From Chloroflexota bacterium (GTDB lineage: Bacteria; Chloroflexota; Anaerolineae; Anaerolineales; VGOW01), in contig JACPWC010000080.1 of assembly GCA_016197225.1 (NCBI GenBank), positions 1 to 64,000 of the forward strand: DNA of 64,000 bases, read 5' to 3'. Positions within the stretch are counted from its first letter, which is position 1. Each line of letters begins with the position of its first letter. The notes beneath the pieces are model-generated. The model ran no database searches. It saw nothing but the letters and a program-made list of their open reading frames with translations, and was not told the origin of the DNA. A program made the translations under genes and the position numbers. This document shows, one piece after another, positions 55,187-62,996 of the stretch.

Positions 55187-55236
55187 CCCCGAAACTGCGG
55201 GTGGTCATTCAGGCCCGCCAGAATCGGGGTTTTTTT
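55187..55236 (+). terminator. Intrinsic terminator after the FMN riboswitch
   Basis: CCCCGA (55187-55192) pairs with TCGGGG (55224-55229) and GCGGG (55197-55201) with CCCGC (55214-55218); seven T follow at 55230-55236. Its place between riboswitch and coding sequence fits the expression platform of a transcription-attenuating RFN element. Confidence 0.85.
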
Positions 55237-55285
55237 GCGCTCAGGCTAACATCTGATCAACTGGATCAGGTGTTTGGTTTGCTTT

Positions 55286-55320
55286 GCCCCGCAGGTGAAA
55301 CTTTCTGTGGGGCATTTTTT
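55286..55320 (+). terminator. Second hairpin with T-run abutting the ribX start codon
   Basis: GCCCCGCAG (55286-55294) pairs with CTGTGGGGC (55305-55313) with one G-U pair, followed by A and six T ending directly before the ATG at 55321. The right arm holds GTGGGG, the only ribosome-site-like sequence for ribX, so the hairpin could both stop transcription and hide the ribosome site. A further hairpin (CATCTGATC / GATCAGGTG) lies just upstream. Confidence 0.7.
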
Positions 55321-56151
55321 ATGGCCGTCGCAAATCCGCTCAACTCCATTCTCCCGGCAGACCCGGCCAGCCGGCCGGACTCGAAACGTTCACTGCGCGC
55401 TCTGCGAGTCCAGCAGGCGCTATTGTTGCCCATCTCGTTGACGACGCTTCTGCTGGCCTGGCAGGGCCTGATCTGGTTCAAGGGCTACCCGGCTTTTATT
55501 TTGCCGCCCCCGGCGCGCGTTTGGGCGCGCCTCATGCAGGCTTTGGCTGACGGCACGCTCGTTCGGCACGCTTCCATTACGCTCGGCGAGAGTCTGAGCG
55601 GGCTGGCGCTCGGCCTGGCCGTGGCCGCCGTGCTGGGCTACCTGCTGGCCCAGTCGCGCACCATCGAACGCCTGCTGGCGCCGTATCTGGTGGCGTCGCA
55701 GTCCGTGCCCGTCGTCGCCATCGCCCCTCTGCTCGTCATCTGGTTCGGTTCCGGCCTCACCTCCAAAGTGTTGATCTGCGCCCTGATCGTTTTCTTTCCG
55801 GTGCTGATCAACATCATCGTCGGCGTGCGCTCGGTGGAGCCGGACTTGCGCGACCTGATGCGCTCTCTGCGGGCCAGCCGCTGGCAGACGTTCATGCTTC
55901 TGGAACTCCCTTCGGCCCTGCCGCTGTTGCTGGGCGGGTTGAAAATTGGGGCGACGCTGTCGGTGATCGGGGCCGTCGTCGGCGAGTTCGTGGGCGCGGA
56001 TCGCGGGCTGGGTTTCCTCATTAGCGCCGCGCGCGGCCAGTTCGACACGGCGCTGGTGTTTGTGGCCGTCCTGGCCCTCATTACGATTGCCATGACGCTC
56101 TACGGCTGTGTGGCCCTGCTGGAAAAAGTTTTGCTGGCCTGGAAAGGCTAA
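55321..56151 (+). CDS. ribX: ABC transporter permease, probable riboflavin transporter RibX
   Basis: A 276-residue permease of the NitT/TauT and thiamine-precursor type with about six membrane helices. The cytoplasmic EAA loop is visible: EPDLRDLMRSLRASRWQTF followed by LPSALPLLLGGLKIG. I start at 55321 (MAVANPLNS); the open frame reaches back to 55135, but that ATG is inside the riboswitch and its extra residues are not permease-like. The FMN riboswitch upstream and the binding-protein gene 36 bases downstream match the RibXY riboflavin systems known from Chloroflexota. No ATPase gene is adjacent, so it may share one from elsewhere. Confidence 0.9.
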   Translation: MAVANPLNSILPADPASRPDSKRSLRALRVQQALLLPISLTTLLLAWQGLIWFKGYPAFILPPPARVWARLMQALADGTLVRHASITLGESLSGLALGLAVAAVLGYLLAQSRTIERLLAPYLVASQSVPVVAIAPLLVIWFGSGLTSKVLICALIVFFPVLINIIVGVRSVEPDLRDLMRSLRASRWQTFMLLELPSALPLLLGGLKIGATLSVIGAVVGEFVGADRGLGFLISAARGQFDTALVFVAVLALITIAMTLYGCVALLEKVLLAWKG

Positions 56152-56187
56152 TCTCACTTCTGTAACTATCAAAGGAAAAACATCAAC

Positions 56188-57225
56188 ATGAAAAAGGCAA
56201 TTTCTCTTCTACTCGCGCTCGCTGTTGCCGGGTGCGCCGGCAACACGCCTACTGCCGCTCCGCTGAACACGCTTCCCCCGGCAGAGACGGCTACCCCGAC
56301 GATAGCGCCCACCGCGACTCCGATCCCGCACGTCAAGCTGGCCATGGGCTTCATCCCCGACATTCAGTTTGCGCCGTTCTACGTGGCCGCCGAGAAAGGT
56401 TACTTTGACGAGCAAGGCATTGAGATCGAATTTGTGACCATGTTCGAGAACGACTCGGTGCCGCTGATTGGCGCAAACGAGTTGCAGTTCGCCAATGTGA
56501 GCGCCGAGCAGGTGATTCAAGCGCGGGCGCAGGGCCTGCCCGTGACGTATGTTTTCGCCTGGTATCAAAAGTTTCCGATTGTGATCGCCTCCAAAGCCGG
56601 GGAGGGGATTGTGAATCCCGAAGGGTTGCGAGGCCGCACGGTGGGCCTGCCCGGTTTGTTTGGGGCCAGCTATATCGGCCTGCGCGCCCTGCTTGCTTCG
56701 CAAGGCATCCCCGAAAGCGATGTGCTATTGGAAGCCATCGGCTTCACGCAAGTTGAAGCCCTGACGGCGGATCAGGTGCAGGCGGTGGTGGGCTATGCCA
56801 GCAATGAGCCGGTGAAACTTAAAGCAACCGGCCAGGAGATCAACGTGATCAACGTGTCCGACTATGCTCAACTGGCCGGCAACGGGTTGGTGACCAACGA
56901 GCAAACGTTGACCGAGCATCCTGAACTGGTGCAGGGCATGGTGACGGCTTTGCTCAAAGGGTTGACCGACACGATTGCCGACCCGGATGAGGCCTTTGAA
57001 ATTTCCAAGAAGTACGTGGAGACTCTGGCGACCGCCGACGAAGCGACCGCCGCCACCGCCCGCCAGGTTTTAGCCGCCTCGATTGAGTTGTGGCAAGCAC
57101 CGGAACTTGGGGTGGCCGACCTGGGCCAGTGGGAGCAAACGCAAAATACGTTGTTGCAAATGGGGTTGATCACCGAGCCGGTTGATTTCAACGTGACGGT
57201 GACGAATGAATTTGTGAGGCCATAA
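56188..57225 (+). CDS. ribY: Substrate-binding lipoprotein, probable riboflavin-binding RibY
   Basis: A 345-residue NMT1/THI5-like periplasmic-type binding protein. A lipoprotein signal peptide ends at LAVAGC (Cys16), followed by a Thr/Pro/Ala-rich linker to about residue 46. The mature domain begins VKLAMGFIPDIQFAPFYVAA and EKGYFDEQGIEIEFV, typical of the family, with VGLPGLFGASYIGLRALLAS later. GGA lies before the ATG. Partner of RibX by adjacency and the shared riboswitch. Thiamine-precursor binding is the main alternative, but the FMN riboswitch argues for riboflavin. Confidence 0.9.
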   Translation: MKKAISLLLALAVAGCAGNTPTAAPLNTLPPAETATPTIAPTATPIPHVKLAMGFIPDIQFAPFYVAAEKGYFDEQGIEIEFVTMFENDSVPLIGANELQFANVSAEQVIQARAQGLPVTYVFAWYQKFPIVIASKAGEGIVNPEGLRGRTVGLPGLFGASYIGLRALLASQGIPESDVLLEAIGFTQVEALTADQVQAVVGYASNEPVKLKATGQEINVINVSDYAQLAGNGLVTNEQTLTEHPELVQGMVTALLKGLTDTIADPDEAFEISKKYVETLATADEATAATARQVLAASIELWQAPELGVADLGQWEQTQNTLLQMGLITEPVDFNVTVTNEFVRP

Positions 57226-57233
57226 AAAGAATC

Positions 57234-57281
57234 CACGAAGACACACGAAGTTCACTAAGATTTCCTTCGTGTGTCTTCGTG
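57234..57281. repeat. Hairpin repeat between convergent ribY and a kinase gene
   Basis: Perfect 17-bp arms CACGAAGACACACGAAG (57234-57250) and CTTCGTGTGTCTTCGTG (57265-57281) with a 14-base loop; outer ATCCA and TGGAT add further pairing. It fills the gap between convergent genes and could end transcription in both directions, although there is no T-run. Confidence 0.85.
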
Positions 57282-57291
57282 TCCTTGTGGA

Positions 57292-58551
57292 TCAGACTTC
57301 TCGTGGTAGCGTAAAAAAGAACCGCGCCCCCTGCTCGGTTGCGCTCTCGACGCCGATTTGGCCGCCGTGCGCTTCGACGATGCCTTTGGCAATCGCCAGC
57401 CCCAGCCCGGCGCCGCCGGTGGCCCGGCTCCGCGATTTTTCGCCGCGATAAAACTGCTGGAAGATGAACGGCAAGTCTTCAGCCCGAATCCCTTCACCCG
57501 TATCTTGAATTTCAACCAGCACGCCTGCGGAAGATTTGGAGGCGCGCACTTGCACTTTGCCGCCCGCCGGAGTGTGGCGCAAGGCGTTGCTCACCAGGTT
57601 CGCCACCACCTGGCCGATTCGGCGCGTGTCAATCAGGATCGGGTCAACCCCTGGGGCGGCGCTCCCTTCGAGAGTCACGCCCTGCCGGGCCGCCAACTCG
57701 GAGAAGCTCTCGATGGTGTCGGAGATCAAGTCTGAGAGCGAGCCTGGGTGGCGCGAGAGTTGCAGGCCGCCGGCGTCAATCTGCGCCATTTGAAAGAGAT
57801 CGTCAATCAACAAAGAGAGTGAGCGGATGTCTCTCTGCATCGTCGTCAGGTAGCGTTTGACGGTGTCGGCGTCGTCCACCATGCCGTCGGCCAGGGCTTC
57901 CACCATCGCCCGGATCGAGGCCAGCGGCGTGCGCAAGTCGTGGCCCACCCAGGCGATCAGGTCGCGCCGCAGGGTGTCCAACTCCTCCTGCTTTTTGATG
58001 GCGGTTTCGATCTGGGCGGCCATGGTGTTGAAGGTGCGGGCCAGGTCGGCCAGTTCGTCACTGCCCGTCACTGGCACGCGAGTCGCCAGGTCGCCTTCGG
58101 CGACGCTATTGGCCGCCTGATTCAAAACCACGATCCGGTCGGTCAGGGCCTCGGAGAGAAAGTATCCCAACGAAATGGCGATGCCCCCGGCGAACACCAG
58201 CAGGACGGTCGCCAGCAACAAGTCGTGCAGACTGGCAAACATCAGCCGCGCCGTCAGCCAGACATTGAAAAACGTCAACAGGCTGGAGAGCGCATAGCCG
58301 CCCAGCACGGTAAGGCGGATGCGCGGCGAGCGGCTGATCCAGCCGAGCCGGTACGCGCCGTAACCGGCGGCCACCGAGATCATGGCCGTGATGGTGAGGA
58401 AGAGCGCCATCAGCCCGATCTCGTTCACCGGCGGACTCATGAGCAAATAAAAGATGCCGAGCGAGACGAGGACAGCCAGGGCCACGCCGCCGGCCGAGCG
58501 CAACATCAGCGATGGTTTGTGGGAGGGGCGATCAGAGAGAGTGGTGTCCAT
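57292..58551 (-). CDS. Membrane sensor histidine kinase
   Basis: A 419-residue kinase with four predicted membrane helices (about 19-38, 45-70, 78-104, 108-132) and almost no extracellular loop, so it may sense within the membrane. A HAMP linker follows (about 133-185), then the phosphoacceptor domain with WVGHDLRTPLASI (His204) and an ATPase domain with VANLVSNALRHTP, IQDTGEGI and GAGLGLAIAKGIVEAHGG. All boxes needed for autophosphorylation are present. It follows its response regulator gene after a 79-base gap that holds an inverted repeat. Signal unknown. Confidence 0.95.
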   Translation of the reverse strand: MDTTLSDRPSHKPSLMLRSAGGVALAVLVSLGIFYLLMSPPVNEIGLMALFLTITAMISVAAGYGAYRLGWISRSPRIRLTVLGGYALSSLLTFFNVWLTARLMFASLHDLLLATVLLVFAGGIAISLGYFLSEALTDRIVVLNQAANSVAEGDLATRVPVTGSDELADLARTFNTMAAQIETAIKKQEELDTLRRDLIAWVGHDLRTPLASIRAMVEALADGMVDDADTVKRYLTTMQRDIRSLSLLIDDLFQMAQIDAGGLQLSRHPGSLSDLISDTIESFSELAARQGVTLEGSAAPGVDPILIDTRRIGQVVANLVSNALRHTPAGGKVQVRASKSSAGVLVEIQDTGEGIRAEDLPFIFQQFYRGEKSRSRATGGAGLGLAIAKGIVEAHGGQIGVESATEQGARFFFTLPREV

Positions 58552-58570
58552 TTACAACCCTTGAAACGAC

Positions 58571-58609
58571 AACGTCAAACTTCAAGAGATAGGCTTGTCG
58601 TTTGACGTT
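58571..58609. repeat. Inverted repeat between regulator and kinase genes
   Basis: AACGTCAAAC (58571-58580) and GTTTGACGTT (58600-58609) are perfect 10-bp arms, with a further GTTTGACG overlap. Could be a hairpin in the shared transcript or a regulator site; neither can be told from sequence. Confidence 0.6.
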
Positions 58610-58630
58610 TGACGAGTGACGTTTTGCGCC

Positions 58631-59320
58631 TCACGGCTCAAACTTGTATCCGACTCCCCACACCGTCAAAATATGTTTCGGGTCGGAGGGGTCGGGTTCG
58701 ATCTTCTCGCGCAGGCGGCGCATGTGAACGGTGACGGTGCTGGGGTCAATGTACTCGGCCAGGCCCCACACGCGCTCCAGCAGTTGATCGCGGGTGAACA
58801 CCTGGCGCGGGTGGCGGGCCAGCACCCACAGCAGATCAAATTCTTTGGCGGTGAGCATTTTCTCCTCGCCGTTTATCTCCACCAACCGGGTCTGTGGATC
58901 GATCTGGATGTCGTCGAAGACCAGAGCCTGCTCCTGGGCGCTCACCGCCGGAGGCCGCGCCCGCCGCAAAACCGCCTTCACCCGGCTCACCAGCTCCTGC
59001 GGGCTAAAGGGCTTCACCACGTAATCGTCAGCGCCCATTTCCAAGCCGGCAATACGGTCAGCCTCTTCGCGCCGGGCGGTGAGCATAATGATGGGCACGT
59101 CACCTTGCAACCGTAGCCATCGCGTCAACTCCAGGCCGCCCAGCTTGGGCAACATCAGGTCGAGCACTACCAGGTCGGGCAGGCCGCGCTCCAGCATGGC
59201 TTTGGCCGCCAACCCGTCGGTTGCCACCGTCACCTGAAACCCGGCGCGCTTAAGATACAGGCTCACCACCTCACTGATACTCGGCTCATCTTCCACCACC
59301 AGCACAGTCATTTCGGCCAT
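58631..59320 (-). CDS. OmpR/PhoB-type response regulator
   Basis: A 229-residue two-domain regulator. The receiver has VLVVEDEPS, phospho-Asp54 in LVVLDLMLPKLGG, IIMLTAR and Lys in DDYVVKPFSP. The C-terminal winged helix shows KMLTAKEFDLLWVLARHPRQ, VFTRDQLLERVWG and VTVHMRRLREKIEPDP followed by ILTVWGVGYKF. Paired with the kinase gene downstream on the same strand. The ATG lies 13 bases after the DM13 gene's stop, so the DM13 gene may be co-transcribed. Confidence 0.97.
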   Translation of the reverse strand: MAEMTVLVVEDEPSISEVVSLYLKRAGFQVTVATDGLAAKAMLERGLPDLVVLDLMLPKLGGLELTRWLRLQGDVPIIMLTARREEADRIAGLEMGADDYVVKPFSPQELVSRVKAVLRRARPPAVSAQEQALVFDDIQIDPQTRLVEINGEEKMLTAKEFDLLWVLARHPRQVFTRDQLLERVWGLAEYIDPSTVTVHMRRLREKIEPDPSDPKHILTVWGVGYKFEP

Positions 59321-59333
59321 CGCTCACCCGTTG

Positions 59334-59891
59334 TCATGGAGTCAACAGCGCCGCCGCAAAGGCGACGCTAAACTGCCGGCACCACACGACCACCGATTTA
59401 TACACCGATAAGTCGGTTCCTGCTGGAATAGCGTACTCCTGCGAACCCGAAGCACTCGCCAACGCGCCAAGATATAACAACGGCGAGTTGTTCACAACGC
59501 CGCTAAAGCTGACGTAATCCAGCGTCACCTCGCTCGCGCCGGAAAGAATGACAAACAAATCCGGCCCCTGACTAAGGTTGAAGTCGTCGCTGAGTCGCAG
59601 AACGCCCGTCGTGGGATCAAGCGTGTACGATCCGGTGACCGCCACCTCCTGTTTGAAGAACTGGCCGGACAGTAGCGGCTTTGACTCTGTTTGAGCAACC
59701 GTAGGCGGGGCCGGGGAAGCCGCCTCTTGAGGGGGCGCCGTTTCGGTGACAATCACCGAATTGGCCGGGACCTGAGTCGAAACGGCGGGGCTGGGCAGAG
59801 TCGGGGCGCGGGTGGGGAGCGCGGCGGCGGGAGCGCCGCACGCGGCCAGCAGAGCCATCCAACAGATCAATCCGAGTTTTGCAAAACGCAT
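59334..59891 (-). CDS. DM13-domain lipoprotein
   Basis: A 185-residue exported lipoprotein. Signal peptide with lipobox LLAAC (Cys18), a Pro/Ala/Thr-rich linker to about residue 72, then a DM13 domain: SGQFFKQEVAVTGSYTL, GVLRLSDDFNLSQGPDLFVI, LYLGALASASGSQEYAIPAG, YKSVVVWCRQFSVAFAAALL. The conserved cysteine in VVWC, thought to matter for redox roles in this family, is present. AGGAGAGG stands about 12 bases before the ATG. First in a run with the two-component genes, so it may be a sensor accessory or a target. Confidence 0.88.
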   Translation of the reverse strand: MRFAKLGLICWMALLAACGAPAAALPTRAPTLPSPAVSTQVPANSVIVTETAPPQEAASPAPPTVAQTESKPLLSGQFFKQEVAVTGSYTLDPTTGVLRLSDDFNLSQGPDLFVILSGASEVTLDYVSFSGVVNNSPLLYLGALASASGSQEYAIPAGTDLSVYKSVVVWCRQFSVAFAAALLTP

Positions 59892-60001
59892 GAGTCTTAC
59901 AACCTCTCCTGAAAAAGCTGGCTCCAGTGTAGGCAGTAAAACTTACGGAAGTATTAATAATCTTGCTTCGGATATCTTATCTGTACAGAGAGCAAAAAAC
60001 C

Positions 60002-60102
60002 AGAACGCGGATTTCGCGGACGCTTCGCACGCGGATGAACGCAGATAAAACCCTAAAAGAGATCGGCGAAAATCCGCGTCCATCAGCGTTTATCTGCGTT
60101 CT
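60002..60102. repeat. Compound intergenic hairpin repeat
   Basis: Outer AGAACGC (60002-60008) pairs with GCGTTCT (60096-60102); a stronger alternative is GAACGCAGATAAA (60037-60049) with TTTATCTGCGTTC (60089-60101), 13 bp perfect. Units ACGCGGAT and ATCCGCGT recur. It occupies much of the 274-base gap between the desaturase end and the DM13 gene; I saw no gene in the rest of the gap. Confidence 0.75.
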
Positions 60103-60165
60103 AAAAAACCGGCCTATGCTGTTGCATTTTCGGTTGTAGATCCAGATCGGAAGGCGCTTTTGGGT

Positions 60166-61191
60166 CTAGCGCGCCCGCAACCGTTTGAGGTGGCTGAACC
60201 CCACCAGCCTTTGTCCTCGCTCGTCCCAAAGCTTCAACGACACCGCCCTCAAACTTTCCCAGAAGGTGACGATGGTAACATGCTGGAAGAGCGGATTCTC
60301 TTTGTAACACTTCTCCAGGTTGTAGTTGGGAATGCGCGGGCTGAGGTGATGAATATGATGGAAGCCGATGTTGCCGGTGAACCACTGCAACACTTTGGGG
60401 AGTTTATAGTAGGAACTGCCCTGCAAAGCGGCGGCGGCGTACTGCCACTCCGGGTGGTCTTTCCAATACGTGTCTTCAAACTGGTGTTGAATGTAGAACA
60501 TCCACACGCCTGCGGTGGAGGCCAGCCAGATGACGGGCAGTTGGATCATGAGATATTCCTTGAAGCCCATCGTTGCGCCCAGCACGAGGGCAATGGCCAA
60601 CATCGCCAAATTGGTGAGATGCAGGTTGACTTTCTCGCGCTTGCCGGAGTGCGGCGAGATAAAGCGGTGGGCGACGACGAAGACGTACAGCGGCCCCAGG
60701 CCGAACATCACAAACGAACTGCGATAGACTCGATAGCCCAGCCGCTTCCACCACGGCGACTGCCGGTATTCTTCCACCGTCATCGTGTACACATCGCCCA
60801 CCCCGCGCCGATCCAGGTCGCCAGACGAAGCGTGGTGGATGGCGTGCTCGCGCCGCCACTGCAAATACGGCGTGAAGGTGAGAATCCCGGCAGCCGTGCC
60901 GATGATTTCGTTGGCTTTATTCGACTTGAAGAACGAGCCGTGGCCGCAATCGTGCAGGATGATGAAGATGCGGACCAGCAAACCGGCAGTGGGCACGGCC
61001 AGGGCCAGCGTCAGCCAGTACGAGACCGACAGACTCCAGTACATCAGCGCCCAGGCCAGCAGGTAAAGCCCAAACGTGTTGACGATCTGCCAGATGCTTC
61101 TGCCCAGGTGCGGGTTCTGGTATTGGGCCACCAGGGCCTGCCACGACTCATGAGCTTTCTTGAAAGTTTCGTTGTTAATTGAGGGGATCAC
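60166..61191 (-). CDS. Membrane fatty acid desaturase
   Basis: A 341-residue integral membrane di-iron desaturase. Three histidine boxes are visible: HDCGHGS (about 80), HAIHH (about 115) and HHIHH (about 278). Membrane helices flank them (VNTFGLYLLAWALMYWSL, LALAVPTAGLLVRIFI). The pattern matches acyl-lipid delta-12/omega-3-type desaturases, introducing double bonds into membrane fatty acids; regiochemistry cannot be read from sequence. The start codon is GTG at 61191, with AAAGGAG six bases before it. Divergent from the ATPase gene at 61329. Confidence 0.95.
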   Translation of the reverse strand: MIPSINNETFKKAHESWQALVAQYQNPHLGRSIWQIVNTFGLYLLAWALMYWSLSVSYWLTLALAVPTAGLLVRIFIILHDCGHGSFFKSNKANEIIGTAAGILTFTPYLQWRREHAIHHASSGDLDRRGVGDVYTMTVEEYRQSPWWKRLGYRVYRSSFVMFGLGPLYVFVVAHRFISPHSGKREKVNLHLTNLAMLAIALVLGATMGFKEYLMIQLPVIWLASTAGVWMFYIQHQFEDTYWKDHPEWQYAAAALQGSSYYKLPKVLQWFTGNIGFHHIHHLSPRIPNYNLEKCYKENPLFQHVTIVTFWESLRAVSLKLWDERGQRLVGFSHLKRLRAR

Positions 61192-61288
61192 AAGTTACTC
61201 CTTTAAAGTGTTGAGCGCCACATGTCTGGCGCGTGAGCAAGTATTCTACCACTGCGACCCGCCTGCCCGCCGAAATTTTTTCTAAATG

Positions 61289-61294
61289 TATAAT
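61289..61294 (+). promoter_or_regulatory. Candidate -10 box for the MoxR-like ATPase gene
   Basis: TATAAT preceded directly by TG (TGTATAAT) lies 34 bases before the ATG at 61329, in a local A/T-rich stretch. No matching -35 box is clear. Supports the start at 61329 over the upstream in-frame ATG at 61233, which would precede the promoter. Confidence 0.45.
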
Positions 61295-61328
61295 CATCAA
61301 ATCATCACGCCTGTTTGATGGAGCGACC

Positions 61329-62912
61329 ATGCCCGCCCGAAATCCTTTTCAAAAAGTTTCCGCCGCCCCCACCAATCCGCACCCGAAGGGTGGCAAGACC
61401 AAGCTGTTTGACGTGGCCGATTTGTACAAAGGGCCGGCCGCCGACGCGGCCCCCACTGCCGACGGCGGCCTGCCCCTGGATGAGAAATTGCGGCAGGCCT
61501 ATTTCTGGATCGTCAACCACGCCATCATCAGCCCGCACTACGACATCGAATACAACGACGGGCCGCACCAAACGTTCACCTTTGGCGACAGCAAGGCCAG
61601 AGTCAACCTGCCGTCGGGCCAGAGCTATTCGAGCTTTGTGCTTCTGCCCCTGCTGAACTTTGCCGTGCGCCGCCGCTGTTTGCTTGTTGGCGGGCCGGGG
61701 CGCGGCAAAACGTCGAGCGCGATTCTGATGGCGGTGCTGGCCGGCTACAGCCTCAAAGACATCAAGCGCGGCATCCAGCACGGCCAGCCGCAAATGACGA
61801 TCTCCGACCTGCTGGGCAACCCCCTGCCCGCCGACCTGGTCAACGCCAAAAGCATGGACGAGATTCGCATCTCGTGGCGCAAGTGGCTGAGCATGAGAAT
61901 CAAAATCATTGACGAGTACAACCGCATTCCCACCCGCACCCAGAGCGCCCTGCTGACGGTGATGGGCGACAACTACGCCGAGATTCTGGATCAGATTTAC
62001 GAGTGCCCGGAGTCGGCCTGGTATCTCACCGCCAACGACGACGCCGGCGGCGGCACGTATCAAGTCATCGAAGCTTTGCGCGACCGGATTGACGTGGTGG
62101 TGAAGACTCTGCATTTCAACAATCGCTTCCTCAACGAACTGCTGACCCGCATCGAAGAAGGCATCGAGCCGGCTCAGGTCGTTCCGAGGGACATCATCTT
62201 CACTGAGGCCGAGATTGACCGGATGAGCAAAGAGATTCTGGAGGTGACTCTGCCACCGGAAATTCGCCGCCGCCTGGAGTTTTTCGCCAGCCAGTTTGAA
62301 TTTCTCGAACCGGCCGCCGAGCAGTTGGAATACAAGACCAAAGACACGGCCAAGCTGGCCGGGGCCGACTTCAACACCCTCTCGGCCAGTGAGACCGGCA
62401 AAGACCGGGTGAAGGATTTGGGGAGCCAGACACGCAACGGCTTCTCGGTGCGGGCGCTGATGACGGCGCTGGTGTTCGTCAAGGCCATGGCTTATTTCCG
62501 GGGCAACCGGGAGGTGGACATCAACGACGTTCGCCAGATCATGCCCTTTGTTCTGCACGACAAACTGCAACTCAACCCCGAGTCGCCGTTTTTTGAAGCG
62601 CCGGGCAATGCCGTGTATCGTATTGATCGTGTCGGTTGGATTCGCAAGCTCTTCGATCTGGCTTGCGCCGAGTATGACGGGCTGAATCTTGACAAGGACG
62701 ATCCGCTGGCGGGACTCGAAACTGAATTTGAAGCCGGGCTGGAGGGCGTGACCGAGGCCGAGGCCCGCAGTCGCTTGGTGAAGATCGAACGTCTGCTGGC
62801 CGAATGGAGCAAGGGCCGCAAACTCTACGGCCATGTGTTTGACGATGTGTTGAAGCTGAAGTATTTGCACCAGAGGTATACGAATTACCTCAAGTGGTTG
62901 AAATACAAATGA
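61329..62912 (+). CDS. MoxR-like AAA+ ATPase
   Basis: A 527-residue ATPase longer than ordinary MoxR (about 320). Walker A is LVGGPGRGKTSSAI; the Walker B/sensor area reads IKIIDEYNRIPTRTQSALL then TVMGDNYAEIL, as in MoxR and related chaperone ATPases, where the usual DEINR is DEYNR. The C-terminal 200 residues (including ADFNTLSASETGKDRVKDLG) are not from a domain that I recognise. No DUF58 or VWA partner gene is seen before the window ends, so its client is unknown. Soluble, no signal peptide. Confidence 0.88.
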   Translation: MPARNPFQKVSAAPTNPHPKGGKTKLFDVADLYKGPAADAAPTADGGLPLDEKLRQAYFWIVNHAIISPHYDIEYNDGPHQTFTFGDSKARVNLPSGQSYSSFVLLPLLNFAVRRRCLLVGGPGRGKTSSAILMAVLAGYSLKDIKRGIQHGQPQMTISDLLGNPLPADLVNAKSMDEIRISWRKWLSMRIKIIDEYNRIPTRTQSALLTVMGDNYAEILDQIYECPESAWYLTANDDAGGGTYQVIEALRDRIDVVVKTLHFNNRFLNELLTRIEEGIEPAQVVPRDIIFTEAEIDRMSKEILEVTLPPEIRRRLEFFASQFEFLEPAAEQLEYKTKDTAKLAGADFNTLSASETGKDRVKDLGSQTRNGFSVRALMTALVFVKAMAYFRGNREVDINDVRQIMPFVLHDKLQLNPESPFFEAPGNAVYRIDRVGWIRKLFDLACAEYDGLNLDKDDPLAGLETEFEAGLEGVTEAEARSRLVKIERLLAEWSKGRKLYGHVFDDVLKLKYLHQRYTNYLKWLKYK

Positions 62913-62917
62913 TTTTG

Positions 62918-62988
62918 ATCCACAGATTTACGCAGATTTTCACAGACGGATTAAACAAATCTGCGCTAATCTGTGTAAATCTGTGGAT
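62918..62988. repeat. Long hairpin repeat before the cyclase gene
   Basis: Arms of 21 bp with one G-T mismatch: from ATCCACAGATTTACGC (62918-62938) to the right arm ending AAATCTGTGGAT (62968-62988). It begins six bases after the ATPase stop and ends eight bases before the cyclase ATG. It may end the first transcript and lies where a ribosome site for the second would be expected. Confidence 0.85.
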
Positions 62989-62996
62989 AACAAAAA

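Noticed and set aside
55135-55320. Longer N-terminus for the permease RibX
   Set aside because: It would start inside the 3' end of the riboswitch and run through two terminator hairpins; the translated residues are not permease-like.
61305-62870. A 521-codon open frame on the minus strand
   Set aside because: Antisense to the MoxR-like ATPase, whose Walker motifs are clear on the plus strand.
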